Source: Pseudomonas brassicacearum (GTDB lineage Bacteria > Pseudomonadota > Gammaproteobacteria > Pseudomonadales > Pseudomonadaceae). Taken from it: a stretch of 64,000 bases of DNA. The stretch is taken from assembly GCF_003732225.1 (NCBI RefSeq), contig NZ_MOBJ01000014.1, positions 310,001-374,000 on the forward strand. The letters are read 5' to 3'. The notes under the pieces were generated by a model, which had not been told where the DNA came from, did no database searches, and saw only the letters and a program-made list of their open reading frames with translations. The translations under genes and the position numbers were made by a program. Shown here piece by piece: positions 50,353 through 58,820 of the stretch (its first letter is position 1; every line of letters starts with the position of its first letter).

Positions 50353-52812
50353 ATGAAGCAAAAGCGGACTCTCGGAACGCCACGGTTGTTGGGCATCGTC
50401 TGGCCATTTATCGCCGTTGTGTTATTTCAGGCCCTGTTGGGCGGCGTGAGCCTGTACGTTCTGTCGGCGGTTCGCGGCTACGTTGCCGGCGAAAGCCTGT
50501 GGTCCAAGGGCCAGAAAGACGCCATCTATTACCTCAATCTCTACGCCGACAGTCGCGACGAGTCGATTTTCCTCAAGTACCAGAATACTATTGCAGTCCC
50601 TCAGGGCGGGCATGAACTGCGTGTTGCACTGGATAGTCAGCCGCCCGATCTGGCGGCCGCCCGACATGGAATCCTCAAGGGTGGTAACCATCCCGATGAC
50701 GTCTCCAGTCTGATTTGGCTGTATTTGAACTTCCGGCATTTCAGCTACCTGGAAACTGCAATCGATCGCTGGACCGTAGGTGATGCCTATCTGGTGCAGC
50801 TCGATAGCGTCGCCCGTGAAATGCATCAGCGCATTGCCGGCAACCAGGCGACCGACGCTGACATCCAGCGCTGGAAAGCCCGGATATTTGCCATCAACGA
50901 AGGGGTGACGCCCGCCGCCAAAGCCTTCAGTGACGCGTTGGGCGAGGGGTCGCGGCTGATTCTACGGTTGTTGCTGTTCACCAACCTGGCCACGGCGTTG
51001 GGGTTGATTGTCCTGGCGTTGCTACGAACCCATAAGCTTCTGGCCCAGCGCCATGCGTTTGCCAATGCCTTGCAGCTGGAAAAGGAACGCGCGCAAATCA
51101 CCCTGCAATCGATTGGCGATGGCGTGATCACCACCGACGTTGAAGGCGCCATCGCTTACATGAACCCGGCGGCCGAAGAGTTGACTCACTGGAAAGCTGA
51201 ACAGGCGGTCGGGTTACCGCTGGCGGCCTTGTTCAATCTGCTGGACGAAAATGCCCAGGCTGACGGCTTTACCCTGATCGAGCACATTCTCAGCGGTCAA
51301 CTCAGTGGTGGCAGTGAGCACTCCAAACTGATTCAGCGGCTGGACGGCAGCACGGTTTCCGTGACGCTGGTGGGCTCGCCGATTCGCAATGCAGGCAAGG
51401 TCAGCGGCACAGTGCTGGTGCTGCATGACATGACCCAGGAGCGGCAGTACATCGCCAATCTTTCCTGGCAGGCCACCCACGACGCCCTGACCGGGCTGGC
51501 CAACCGTCGCGAATTCGAATATCGCCTGGAGCAGGCGCTGCACAACCTGACGCGCCAACCTGCCCGGCATGCCTTGATGTTCCTCGACCTGGATCAATTC
51601 AAACTGGTCAACGACACCTGCGGACACGCCGCAGGTGATGAGTTGCTGCGGCATATCTGTGCGTTGTTGCAGTCGGGATTGCGCGAAGGTGACACCCTGG
51701 CCCGGCTGGGCGGTGACGAGTTCGGCATCCTGTTGGAAAACTGTTCGCCGGAAGCTTCGGAGAAAATCGCCGAGGGCCTGCGTCAGACAGTGCAAAACCT
51801 GCATTTTGTCTGGAAAGGCCGGCCGTTCGTGACCACCGTCAGCATCGGCCTGGTGCACATCATTCAAGCTCCGGCCACCCTTGAGGCTTCATTGCGTGCT
51901 GCCGATATGGCCTGCTACATGGCCAAGGAAAAGGGCCGCAATCGGGTGCAGGTCTATCATGCCGACGATTCCGAGCTGTCCTTGCGTTTCGGCGAGATGG
52001 CTTGGGTGCAGCGCTTGCACATGGCGCTCGAAGAGAATCGCTTCTGCTTGTACTCACAGGAAATCGCTGCGCTGGGGCATGTCGAGCGGGGTGGTGGGCA
52101 TATCGAAATCCTGCTGCGTCTGCATGACGAAGCCGGGCGGATGATCCTGCCGGACAGTTTCATTCCTGCCGCCGAGCGCTATGGGTTGATGACGTCGCTG
52201 GATCGTTGGGTGGTCGAGAACGTTTTCAAAATCATTGCTCAGGGCATCGCGCAAGAGCGCGAAGGGCCGTTGGCCATGTGTGCGATAAATCTGTCAGGTA
52301 TTACGATCGGTGATGAGGCTTTCCTACACTTCCTGCGTGAGAAGTTCATTGCCTATGCCATCCCGCCTGAAATGATTTGTTTTGAAATCACTGAAACCAG
52401 TGCAATTTCGAATTTAGGCAGCGCAATCAGATTTATTAATGAACTCAAAGGGTTAGGCTGCCACTTTTCATTGGATGACTTTTGTGCCGGTATGTCCTCA
52501 TTCGCTTATCTGAAACATTTGCCTGTAGACTTCTTGAAGATCGACGGGAGTTTCGTAAAGGATATGCTGGACGACCCGATTAACCGTGCAATGGTCGAAG
52601 TGATCAATCACATCGGTCATGTCATGGGTAAGCGCACCATTGCCGAGTTTGTTGAAACACCCCAGATCGAGCAGGCATTGCTGGAAATCGGGGTGGATTA
52701 TGCTCAAGGGTATGTCATCGAACGCCCGCAATTGTTTACCTGTGACAGCTTGCAATGTCGGCCCACCAGACCGCGGCCTCTGTTATTCAAGGCGCCTGGC
52801 ACATTCCGTTGA
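50353..52812 (+). CDS. membrane-bound PAS-GGDEF-EAL c-di-GMP enzyme
   Basis: An 819-residue receptor that may make and degrade c-di-GMP. Residues about 14-36 and 203-222 are membrane helices; 37-200 form a periplasmic helical sensor (ESLWSKGQKDAIYYLNLYAD..., GGNHPDDVSSLIWLYLNFRH). A PAS domain lies at about 245-365, then a GGDEF domain with an intact RLGGDEFGILL and an inhibitory site REGD five residues before it. The EAL domain (about 555-800) reads EIL instead of EAL and DDFCAG instead of DDFGTG, but metal and catalytic residues seem kept: INLSG, FEITET, DD, FLKIDGSF, AEFVE, AQGY. A diiron-type protein gene follows after 45 bases. Confidence 0.93.
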   Translation: MKQKRTLGTPRLLGIVWPFIAVVLFQALLGGVSLYVLSAVRGYVAGESLWSKGQKDAIYYLNLYADSRDESIFLKYQNTIAVPQGGHELRVALDSQPPDLAAARHGILKGGNHPDDVSSLIWLYLNFRHFSYLETAIDRWTVGDAYLVQLDSVAREMHQRIAGNQATDADIQRWKARIFAINEGVTPAAKAFSDALGEGSRLILRLLLFTNLATALGLIVLALLRTHKLLAQRHAFANALQLEKERAQITLQSIGDGVITTDVEGAIAYMNPAAEELTHWKAEQAVGLPLAALFNLLDENAQADGFTLIEHILSGQLSGGSEHSKLIQRLDGSTVSVTLVGSPIRNAGKVSGTVLVLHDMTQERQYIANLSWQATHDALTGLANRREFEYRLEQALHNLTRQPARHALMFLDLDQFKLVNDTCGHAAGDELLRHICALLQSGLREGDTLARLGGDEFGILLENCSPEASEKIAEGLRQTVQNLHFVWKGRPFVTTVSIGLVHIIQAPATLEASLRAADMACYMAKEKGRNRVQVYHADDSELSLRFGEMAWVQRLHMALEENRFCLYSQEIAALGHVERGGGHIEILLRLHDEAGRMILPDSFIPAAERYGLMTSLDRWVVENVFKIIAQGIAQEREGPLAMCAINLSGITIGDEAFLHFLREKFIAYAIPPEMICFEITETSAISNLGSAIRFINELKGLGCHFSLDDFCAGMSSFAYLKHLPVDFLKIDGSFVKDMLDDPINRAMVEVINHIGHVMGKRTIAEFVETPQIEQALLEIGVDYAQGYVIERPQLFTCDSLQCRPTRPRPLLFKAPGTFR

Positions 52813-52857
52813 AGTCTCTTGCTGATCCGTACAATCACAATCAAAAGGAGTGCGACA

Positions 52858-53652
52858 GTGATCGATACATTCAACAGATCCGGCCCGCTTATGGAAGCCG
52901 CAAGTTATCCAGCCTGGGCTCAGCAGTTGATCCAGGATTGCAGCGAGAGCAAGCGTCGGGTTGTCGAACATGAACTGTATCAGCGGATGCGTGACAACAA
53001 ACTCAGTGCAAAGACCATGCGCCAGTACCTCATTGGTGGCTGGCCGGTCGTTGAACAGTTCGCGTTGTACATGGCGCAAAACCTGACCAAAACCCGCTTT
53101 GCCCGCCACCCCGGTGAGGACATGGCACGTCGCTGGCTGATGCGTAATATTCGGGTTGAACTTAACCATGCCGACTACTGGGTGCACTGGAGTCGAGCGC
53201 ATGGCGTCAGTCTGGAGGACTTGCAGGCGCAGCAGGTTGCCCCTGAACTTCATGCGTTGAGTCATTGGTGCTGGCATACCAGTTCGGCGGATTCACTGAT
53301 TGTTGCCATTGCAGCGACCAACTATGCGATTGAAGGTGCGACCGGTGAGTGGTCGGCGCTGGTATGTTCCAGCGGGATTTATGCGGCATCGTTCCCTGAG
53401 GAGGATCGCAAGCGCGCCATGAAGTGGCTGAAAATGCACGCTCAATACGATGATGCCCATCCATGGGAGGCATTGGAAATAATCTGCACGCTGGCGGGCC
53501 AGAACCCCAGCAAATCCCTGCAAGCTGAACTACGTGACGCGGTTTGCAAGAGCTACGACTATATGTACCTGTTTCTGGAGCGCTGCATGCAACTGGAACA
53601 CTCGGAAAGGGCTCCGGTAGTCCGTGAGCGGATGGTGCTGGTCGAAAGCTGA
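52858..53652 (+). CDS. heme-oxygenase-like diiron protein (TenA/PqqC fold), substrate unknown
   Basis: A 264-residue all-helical protein. I see a full ligand set in the pattern E...H...E...HxxxDxxH expected of heme-oxygenase-like diiron oxidases: Glu66 (WPVVEQF), His104 (VELNHADYW, with Glu101 as a possible extra ligand), Glu159 (YAIEGATGEW), and His194, Asp198 and His201 (HAQYDDAHPWEAL). The general fold cues (RHPGEDMARRWLMRN, NYAIEGATGEW) fit the iron-containing redox enzyme/TenA group. It lacks a signal peptide. The start is GTG at 52858 with AAGGAG 7 bases upstream. It is 45 bases downstream of the c-di-GMP enzyme gene on the same strand, so the two probably form one transcript. Confidence 0.82.
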   Translation: MIDTFNRSGPLMEAASYPAWAQQLIQDCSESKRRVVEHELYQRMRDNKLSAKTMRQYLIGGWPVVEQFALYMAQNLTKTRFARHPGEDMARRWLMRNIRVELNHADYWVHWSRAHGVSLEDLQAQQVAPELHALSHWCWHTSSADSLIVAIAATNYAIEGATGEWSALVCSSGIYAASFPEEDRKRAMKWLKMHAQYDDAHPWEALEIICTLAGQNPSKSLQAELRDAVCKSYDYMYLFLERCMQLEHSERAPVVRERMVLVES

Positions 53653-53676
53653 TCCTTCGGTTTAACAACGATCCAA

Positions 53677-53764
53677 TGTGGGAGCGAGCTTGCTCGCGAT
53701 GCAGGCAACCCGGTTTAACAGGAAAACCGGGTTATCGTTCATTGCGAGCAAGCTCGCTCCCACA
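53677..53764. repeat. REPIN, family B, tail-to-tail
   Basis: Here the arms are in the opposite orientation to most copies: TGTGGGAGCGAGCTTGCTCGC comes first and the complement last. An internal AACCCGGTTT/AAACCGGGTT hairpin lies in the centre. It separates the convergent diiron and GGDEF genes. Confidence 0.85.
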
Positions 53765-53789
53765 TTTGACTTGGGGTGTTGCTGGCGAT

Positions 53790-54716
53790 TCAACCGGCCA
53801 TCGCCAACCGGTTACGCCCCTCGCGTTTGGCCACATACAACGCGCTGTCGGCGCGCCGTAACAAGCTATCTGCGGACTCTCCGGGCAGCAACGTCGAGCA
53901 CCCGAGGCTGACTGTCAACCCGATCAGCGTCCCATCGGCCCAATACTCCTCGGCTTGCGCGGCATAACGCAGGCGTTCGCCAATCATCGCGGCAGCTTCG
54001 CGGCTGGTGTTGGAAAGCAGAATCAAAAATTCTTCGCCGCCAAAACGGAAGACCATGTCTACGTTGCGCAACTGGTTTTTGATAGAGGTTGCGACAGCCT
54101 TGAGCACGTCATCGCCGGCACTGTGGCCATGGGTGTCGTTGATCCGTTTGAAGTGATCGATATCGAGCATCAGTAACGACAGCGGCTGCATATGTCGCCG
54201 GGCCATGTCGATCTCACGTTGCAGGGTCTGATCCATGGCAATGCGGTTGCCGGTGCCTGTCAGTGGATCGCGCAGTGCGCTTTGAGTTGCAGCCCGATAG
54301 AGCAAGGCGTTGCGCATCGGGAAGAGCAGGGCTGCCAGCAGTGATTCGAGTTTGCCCTGATCCTGTTCGCTGAAGCGCTGATTGCGACGGAACACCAGAT
54401 CGCCCAGATGTGCGCCTTCGTGGCTCAGGCTGTAGCTCACCGAGTGATGGCCACGCTGACCGAACTCCAGGCGCAAATCACTGGTTTTGTGCTCATAGTG
54501 CAAGGCGTCCAGTGGGACAAGGCGCTGAACTTCGCGGAAAAACAGTCCCAGAATGCGCTGCGGCTCAAGGCTGGTTTGTAGTTGCAGGCCCATGTGCTGG
54601 CGCAATTGGCCGAGGCTGGCGGGACGCTCCAGGAGGGGCGGCAATTGACCAAAGCCCAGGCGTTGCAATTTGGCGCTATCGAAGTCAATTGCGTTGGTCT
54701 GGGTTGGAGATTTCAT
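53790..54716 (-). CDS. cytoplasmic diguanylate cyclase
   Basis: A 308-residue protein with a C-terminal GGDEF domain (about 145-305): DPLTGTGNRIAMD, LMLDIDHFKRINDTHGHSAGDD, the active loop FRFGGEEFLILL and an inhibitory site RNVD five residues upstream. This predicts an active, feedback-controlled c-di-GMP synthase. The first 140 residues form a GAF-like sensor (LQTSLEPQRILGLFFREVQRLVP..., SYSLSHEGAHLGDLVF) without membrane segments. It is convergent with the diiron gene and has its own 370-base upstream region with a CTAACAC inverted repeat. Confidence 0.92.
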   Translation of the reverse strand: MKSPTQTNAIDFDSAKLQRLGFGQLPPLLERPASLGQLRQHMGLQLQTSLEPQRILGLFFREVQRLVPLDALHYEHKTSDLRLEFGQRGHHSVSYSLSHEGAHLGDLVFRRNQRFSEQDQGKLESLLAALLFPMRNALLYRAATQSALRDPLTGTGNRIAMDQTLQREIDMARRHMQPLSLLMLDIDHFKRINDTHGHSAGDDVLKAVATSIKNQLRNVDMVFRFGGEEFLILLSNTSREAAAMIGERLRYAAQAEEYWADGTLIGLTVSLGCSTLLPGESADSLLRRADSALYVAKREGRNRLAMAG

Positions 54717-55086
54717 ATGGCGTGAGCCCCTAAGCAGGAATGCTGTCTTACAGGCTGGGTGAGAGCGGCTTTGGGCTGCGCGTCATACTGGTCCATCAGT
54801 CCCGTAGGACATGTGGCCAAAGTTTAGTCTGCTTTGCCGAGCAAAAGTAAGCCTCGACAGGGTGCTGCCCGACCGCTAACACGCTGCGTGTTTACACAGT
54901 GTTAGAGCGAAAGTCGTGCCATTCGGTTCACCTGGATAAAACTCCTTCTAAATCAATTTATTAGGTTGTATGGCTGTTAGTGGTGGTGGACACGGCGGCA
55001 TTTGTTTGACTCAAGGCGGGCGCCTGAAGGCAGTGAGGAGCGTGCCGCGACGGTATGCCGTCGCGGTAGCGGGTGTGGCGAGGGGC
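54717..55086. other. upstream region of the diguanylate cyclase gene
   Basis: No gene. It contains an inverted repeat (54876-54905) and otherwise nothing I can name. Confidence 0.55.
54876..54905. promoter_or_regulatory. CTAACAC...GTGTTAG inverted repeat
   Basis: Seven-base perfect arms separated by 16 bases, about 160 bases upstream of the diguanylate cyclase start. Possible regulator site or hairpin; there is no T-run. Confidence 0.35.
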
Positions 55087-55827
55087 TTACTGAGCGTCGA
55101 ATGCCTGACCATTGATGCCAGTGCTGTCCGGTCCCATCAGGTACAGGTAAACCGGCATGATCTCTTCAGGTGTCGGGTTGTTGGCCGGGTTTTCGCCCGG
55201 GTACGCTTGAGCGCGCATGCTGGTGCGGGTAGCGCCTGGGTTGATGCTGTTGGAGCGAATCGGCGCGACGGTGTCGACTTCGTCGGCCAGGGTTTGCATC
55301 AGGCCTTCGGTGGCGAATTTCGACACGCCATAAGCGCCCCAGTACGCGCGACCTTTTCGACCGACGCTGCTGGAAGTGAAGATCACCGAGGCGTCCTGAG
55401 ACAGCTTGAGCAGCGGCAGCAGGGTGCTGGTCAGCATGAACATGGCGTTGACGTTGACGTGCATCACGCGCATGAAGTTTTCGCCGGACAGTTGCTCCAG
55501 TGGCGTACGCGGGCCAATGATCGAGGCGTTGTGCAACAAGCCATCAAGGTGGCCGAATTCGGTTTCGATCATTGCCGCCAACTCGTCGTACTGATGCGGC
55601 AGAGCAGTTTCCAGGTTGAACGGAATTACCGCTGGCTGTGGATGACCGGCCGCTTCGATTTCGTCGTAGACCTGAGTCAGATTGGCCTCGGTCTTGCCCA
55701 GCAGCAGCACGGTAGCGCCGTGAGCGGCATAGGTTTTTGCCGCGGCAGCGCCGATTCCACGACCGGCGCCAGTGACCAGAATGACCCGATCCTTGAGCAA
55801 TTCAGGGCGGGCAGAATAATCAAACAT
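55087..55827 (-). CDS. yciK: YciK-family short-chain dehydrogenase
   Basis: A 246-residue SDR: VTGAGRGIG near 19-27, the HNAS variant of NNAG (LLHNASIIG), and the catalytic Ser and Tyr-x-x-x-Lys in TSSSVGRKGRAYWGAYGVSKFA. The start MFDYSARPELLKDRVILVTG and the final DSTGINGQAFDAQ match the YciK group. The substrate is unknown. It is the last gene of a minus-strand run mtaD-ubiG-mupP-yciK, but a REP hairpin separates it from mupP. Confidence 0.9.
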   Translation of the reverse strand: MFDYSARPELLKDRVILVTGAGRGIGAAAAKTYAAHGATVLLLGKTEANLTQVYDEIEAAGHPQPAVIPFNLETALPHQYDELAAMIETEFGHLDGLLHNASIIGPRTPLEQLSGENFMRVMHVNVNAMFMLTSTLLPLLKLSQDASVIFTSSSVGRKGRAYWGAYGVSKFATEGLMQTLADEVDTVAPIRSNSINPGATRTSMRAQAYPGENPANNPTPEEIMPVYLYLMGPDSTGINGQAFDAQ

Positions 55828-55860
55828 AAAAAACCTCTACACAATCCATTAAAAGGGCTG

Positions 55861-55936
55861 AAAAGATCGCAGCCTGCGGCAGCTCCTACGCTGATCTCGG
55901 TCCCCTGTAGGAGCTGCCGCAGGCTGCGATCTTTTG
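55861..55936. repeat. REP pair, family A
   Basis: Inverted arms AAAAGATCGCAGCCTGCGGC and complement across about 16 bases, between mupP and yciK. Confidence 0.86.
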
Positions 55937-55942
55937 ACTGAA

Positions 55943-56614
55943 TCAGCAGCTACACAACGCGCCGTCCAGAACCTTGCGCAACTCCGAAGGGTGGTCCACC
56001 ACCACATCCGCGCCCCAGTTCCGTGGATTGTCATCCGGGTGAATGTAGCCAAAGGTCACTGCGGCGGTCCTGGTGCCGGCATCGCGGCCCGACTCGATAT
56101 CGCGCAGGTCATCGCCCACAAACAGCACGCTGGCCGGGTCCAGGTCGAGCATCTTGCACGCAAGGATCAACGGCTCCGGGTCCGGCTTGCTGTTCGTCAC
56201 GTGGTCCGGGCAGATCAGCAGCGCCGAGCGTTCGGCCAGCCCCAGTTGTTGCATGATCGGCTCAGCGAAGCGCAGCGGTTTATTGGTCACCACGCCCCAG
56301 ATCAGATTGGATTTCTCGATGTCGGCCAACAGCTCTGCCATGCCATCGAAGAGTTTGCTGTGAACCGCGCAACCCTTGAGATAGCGCTCCAGGAATTCCA
56401 GTCGCAACGCCTCGAAGCCTGGCGATTCCGGGTCCATCGAGAAGGTCACCGCCACCATGGCTTTCGCCCCGCCGGAAATCTCGTCGCGGATGTGTTTGTC
56501 CGGCATGGGTGGCAAGCCGCGATCGGCGCGCATGCTCTGGCAGATCGCGATGAAGTCCGGCGCGGTGTCGAGCAGGGTGCCGTCCATGTCGAAAAGAACT
56601 GCTCTGATTACCAT
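55943..56614 (-). CDS. mupP: N-acetylmuramate 6-phosphate phosphatase MupP
   Basis: A HAD phosphatase that removes phosphate from N-acetylmuramate 6-phosphate in the Pseudomonas peptidoglycan recycling route that bypasses fosfomycin-sensitive de novo synthesis. The 223 residues have the HAD motifs: nucleophile pair Asp9/Asp11 in LFDMDGTLLDT, VVTNKP for motif II, and KPDPEPL plus FVGDDLRDIESGRDAG for motifs III-IV. It was formerly called phosphoglycolate phosphatase; the position next to ubiG, as I recall it in P. aeruginosa, supports MupP. It starts four bases after ubiG ends. Confidence 0.9.
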   Translation of the reverse strand: MVIRAVLFDMDGTLLDTAPDFIAICQSMRADRGLPPMPDKHIRDEISGGAKAMVAVTFSMDPESPGFEALRLEFLERYLKGCAVHSKLFDGMAELLADIEKSNLIWGVVTNKPLRFAEPIMQQLGLAERSALLICPDHVTNSKPDPEPLILACKMLDLDPASVLFVGDDLRDIESGRDAGTRTAAVTFGYIHPDDNPRNWGADVVVDHPSELRKVLDGALCSC

Positions 56615-56618
56615 GGGC

Positions 56619-57317
56619 TTATTCCTCGCGCAGGGTCTGGATCATGTAGTTGACGTCAACATCGGAGGCCAGCTTGTAGTGCTTGGTCAGCGGGTTGTAC
56701 GTCAGGCCAATGATGTCCTTGACGCTCAGGCCGGCCTGGCGGCTCCAGGCGCCGAGTTCGGACGGGCGGATGAATTTCTTGAAGTCATGCGTGCCGCGCG
56801 GCAGCAGCTTCATGATGTATTCGGCGCCGACGATGGCGAACAGGTAAGCCTTCGGATTGCGGTTGATGGTCGAGAAGAACACTTGGCCACCCGGCTTTAC
56901 CATGCGGAAGCAGGCGCGAATGACCGACGACGGATCCGGCACGTGCTCAAGCATTTCCAGGCAGGTGACCACATCGAATTGCTCGGGCATTTCTTCCGCC
57001 AGGGCTTCGGCGGTGATCTGCCGGTACTCGACGCTGACGCCGGATTCCAGCTGATGCAACTGCGCGACCGCCAACGGTGCTTCGCCCATGTCGATGCCCA
57101 TCACGGTGGCGCCGCGTTGCGCCATGGATTCGCTGAGGATGCCGCCACCACATCCGACATCCAGCACCTTTTTGCCGGCCAGTTTGACGCGTTCGTCAAT
57201 CCAGTTGACCCGCAGCGGGTTGATGTCGTGCAGTGGCTTGAACTCGCTTTCGCGGTCCCACCAGCGATGAGCCAGGGCTTCGAATTTGGCGATTTCAGCG
57301 TGGTCGACGTTGCTCAT
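56619..57317 (-). CDS. ubiG: ubiquinone biosynthesis O-methyltransferase UbiG
   Basis: Methylates two hydroxyl groups of ubiquinone precursors using S-adenosylmethionine. The 232 residues contain the SAM-binding VLDVGCGGGILSESMAQRG near 48-66, then GIDMGEAPLAVAQ, and the UbiG-specific KFEALAHRWWDRESEFKPLHDINPLR near the N-terminus. It lies between mtaD and mupP on the same strand, with gaps of 63 and four bases, and is probably cotranscribed with both. Confidence 0.95.
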   Translation of the reverse strand: MSNVDHAEIAKFEALAHRWWDRESEFKPLHDINPLRVNWIDERVKLAGKKVLDVGCGGGILSESMAQRGATVMGIDMGEAPLAVAQLHQLESGVSVEYRQITAEALAEEMPEQFDVVTCLEMLEHVPDPSSVIRACFRMVKPGGQVFFSTINRNPKAYLFAIVGAEYIMKLLPRGTHDFKKFIRPSELGAWSRQAGLSVKDIIGLTYNPLTKHYKLASDVDVNYMIQTLREE

Positions 57318-57380
57318 GGGTAATCCTCTGAATCTAAAAAATTCTGCTGTCAGCCTTGAGGTTCAGCTCAAGGGTTCGTT

Positions 57381-58712
57381 CTATTCGGCGTGTCCGCTGA
57401 TGCGCTGACCCCAGGCGGTGGCGGTGGCGCATAGCTGTTGTTCATCGAGGCGCGTCAGGCGCCGGTCGTCGAGCAATTGCTTGCCGGCGACCCAAAGGTG
57501 TTTTACGCAGTCCCGGCCAGTGGCATAGATAAGCTGCGAAACCGGGTCGTAAATCGGTTGCTGGGCCAGGCCAGACAGATCGAAGGCCACCAGGTCCGCG
57601 GCCTTGCCGACTTCCAGCGAGCCCACCTCGGTTTCCAGCCCCAGCGCCCGGGCACCGTTGAGGGTTGCCATGCGCAAGGCGCGATGAGCGTCCAGCGCCG
57701 TGGCCGAGCCAGCGACGGCTTTGGCCAGTAGGGCGGCGGTGCGGGTTTCACCCAGCAGGTCGAGGTCATTGTTGCTGGCCGCGCCATCGGTGCCGACCGC
57801 CACATTGACCCCAGCCTGCCACAAGCGCTCCACCGGGCAGAAGCCGCTGGCCAGTTTCAGGTTCGATTCCGGGCAATGAATGACGCTGCTGTTGCTTTCT
57901 ACCAGCAACGCCAGGTCTTCATCGCTGACTTGCGTCATGTGAACGGCCTGGAAACGCGGTCCGAGCAAGCCCAGGCGACCCAGGCGGGCCAATGGCCGCT
58001 CGCCGCGTTGTTCGACCGATTGCTGGACTTCGAAGGCGGTTTCGTGGACGTGCATGTGGATCGCAGCGTCCAGCTCCTCGGCGATCACCCGGATTTTTTC
58101 GAGGTTTTCATCGCCGACGGTGTAGGGTGCATGAGGGCCGAAGGTGATTTTGATGCGCGGGTGATGCTTGAGGTCGCTGAACAGTTCGACACCCTGACGG
58201 ATAGCTTCATCCGCATCACTGGCGCCGGGAATCGGGAAATCGAGGATCGGGATGGCGATTTGCGCGCGAATGCCGCTGTTGTGCACGCGTTCGCTGGCAA
58301 CTTTCGGGAAAAAGTACATGTCCGAAAAGCACGTGATGCCGCCCTTGATCTGCTCGGCAATGGCCAGATCAGTACCATCGCGGACGAAGGCCTCATCGAC
58401 CCATTTGGCCTCGGCCGGCCAGATGTGCTGTTCGAGCCAGGTCATCAGCGGCAAATCATCGGCCAGGCCACGGAACAGCGTCATCGCCGCATGCCCGTGG
58501 GCATTGATCAGGCCCGGGCTGAGCAGCATGCCCGGCAGCTCGCGGACTTGCGTGGCGTTGAGCTTCAGGGCCTCGGTGCGCGGGCCGATGAAGGCAATGC
58601 GCCCGTCGCGGATGCCCAGGCCATGCTCTTTGAGGACCACGCCCGCGGGTTCGACAGGTACTAACCAGGTCGGCAGCAAGAGTAAGTCGAGCGCAGCGGC
58701 AGGATTCGGCAT
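57381..58712 (-). CDS. mtaD: methylthioadenosine/S-adenosylhomocysteine deaminase
   Basis: An amidohydrolase of the TRZ/ATZ group predicted to deaminate methylthioadenosine to methylthioinosine, and possibly S-adenosylhomocysteine. The 443 residues carry the metal site NAHGHAAMTLFRG near 70-82, HMHVHETAFE, and HCPESNLKLASGFCP. The neighbouring mtnA supports the methylthioadenosine role; the homologue in P. aeruginosa is a methylthioadenosine deaminase. It heads the mtaD-ubiG-mupP-yciK run and is divergent from mtnA across 108 bases. Confidence 0.9.
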   Translation of the reverse strand: MPNPAAALDLLLLPTWLVPVEPAGVVLKEHGLGIRDGRIAFIGPRTEALKLNATQVRELPGMLLSPGLINAHGHAAMTLFRGLADDLPLMTWLEQHIWPAEAKWVDEAFVRDGTDLAIAEQIKGGITCFSDMYFFPKVASERVHNSGIRAQIAIPILDFPIPGASDADEAIRQGVELFSDLKHHPRIKITFGPHAPYTVGDENLEKIRVIAEELDAAIHMHVHETAFEVQQSVEQRGERPLARLGRLGLLGPRFQAVHMTQVSDEDLALLVESNSSVIHCPESNLKLASGFCPVERLWQAGVNVAVGTDGAASNNDLDLLGETRTAALLAKAVAGSATALDAHRALRMATLNGARALGLETEVGSLEVGKAADLVAFDLSGLAQQPIYDPVSQLIYATGRDCVKHLWVAGKQLLDDRRLTRLDEQQLCATATAWGQRISGHAE

Positions 58713-58820
58713 CGAGGGTTCGGTCCAGTGCTTTTATGAAGGATGGCGAAGTATACCCGAGCGTCTTCGCGGGGGGATCGCTATAATCGGCGGCTTTTGT
58801 TCATGAGTGCGGGGTGAAGG

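Noticed and set aside
54970..55941. Plus-strand 323-codon frame covering yciK
   Set aside because: Antisense shadow of yciK that ends inside a REP repeat; the product is Arg/His/Gly-rich without motif.
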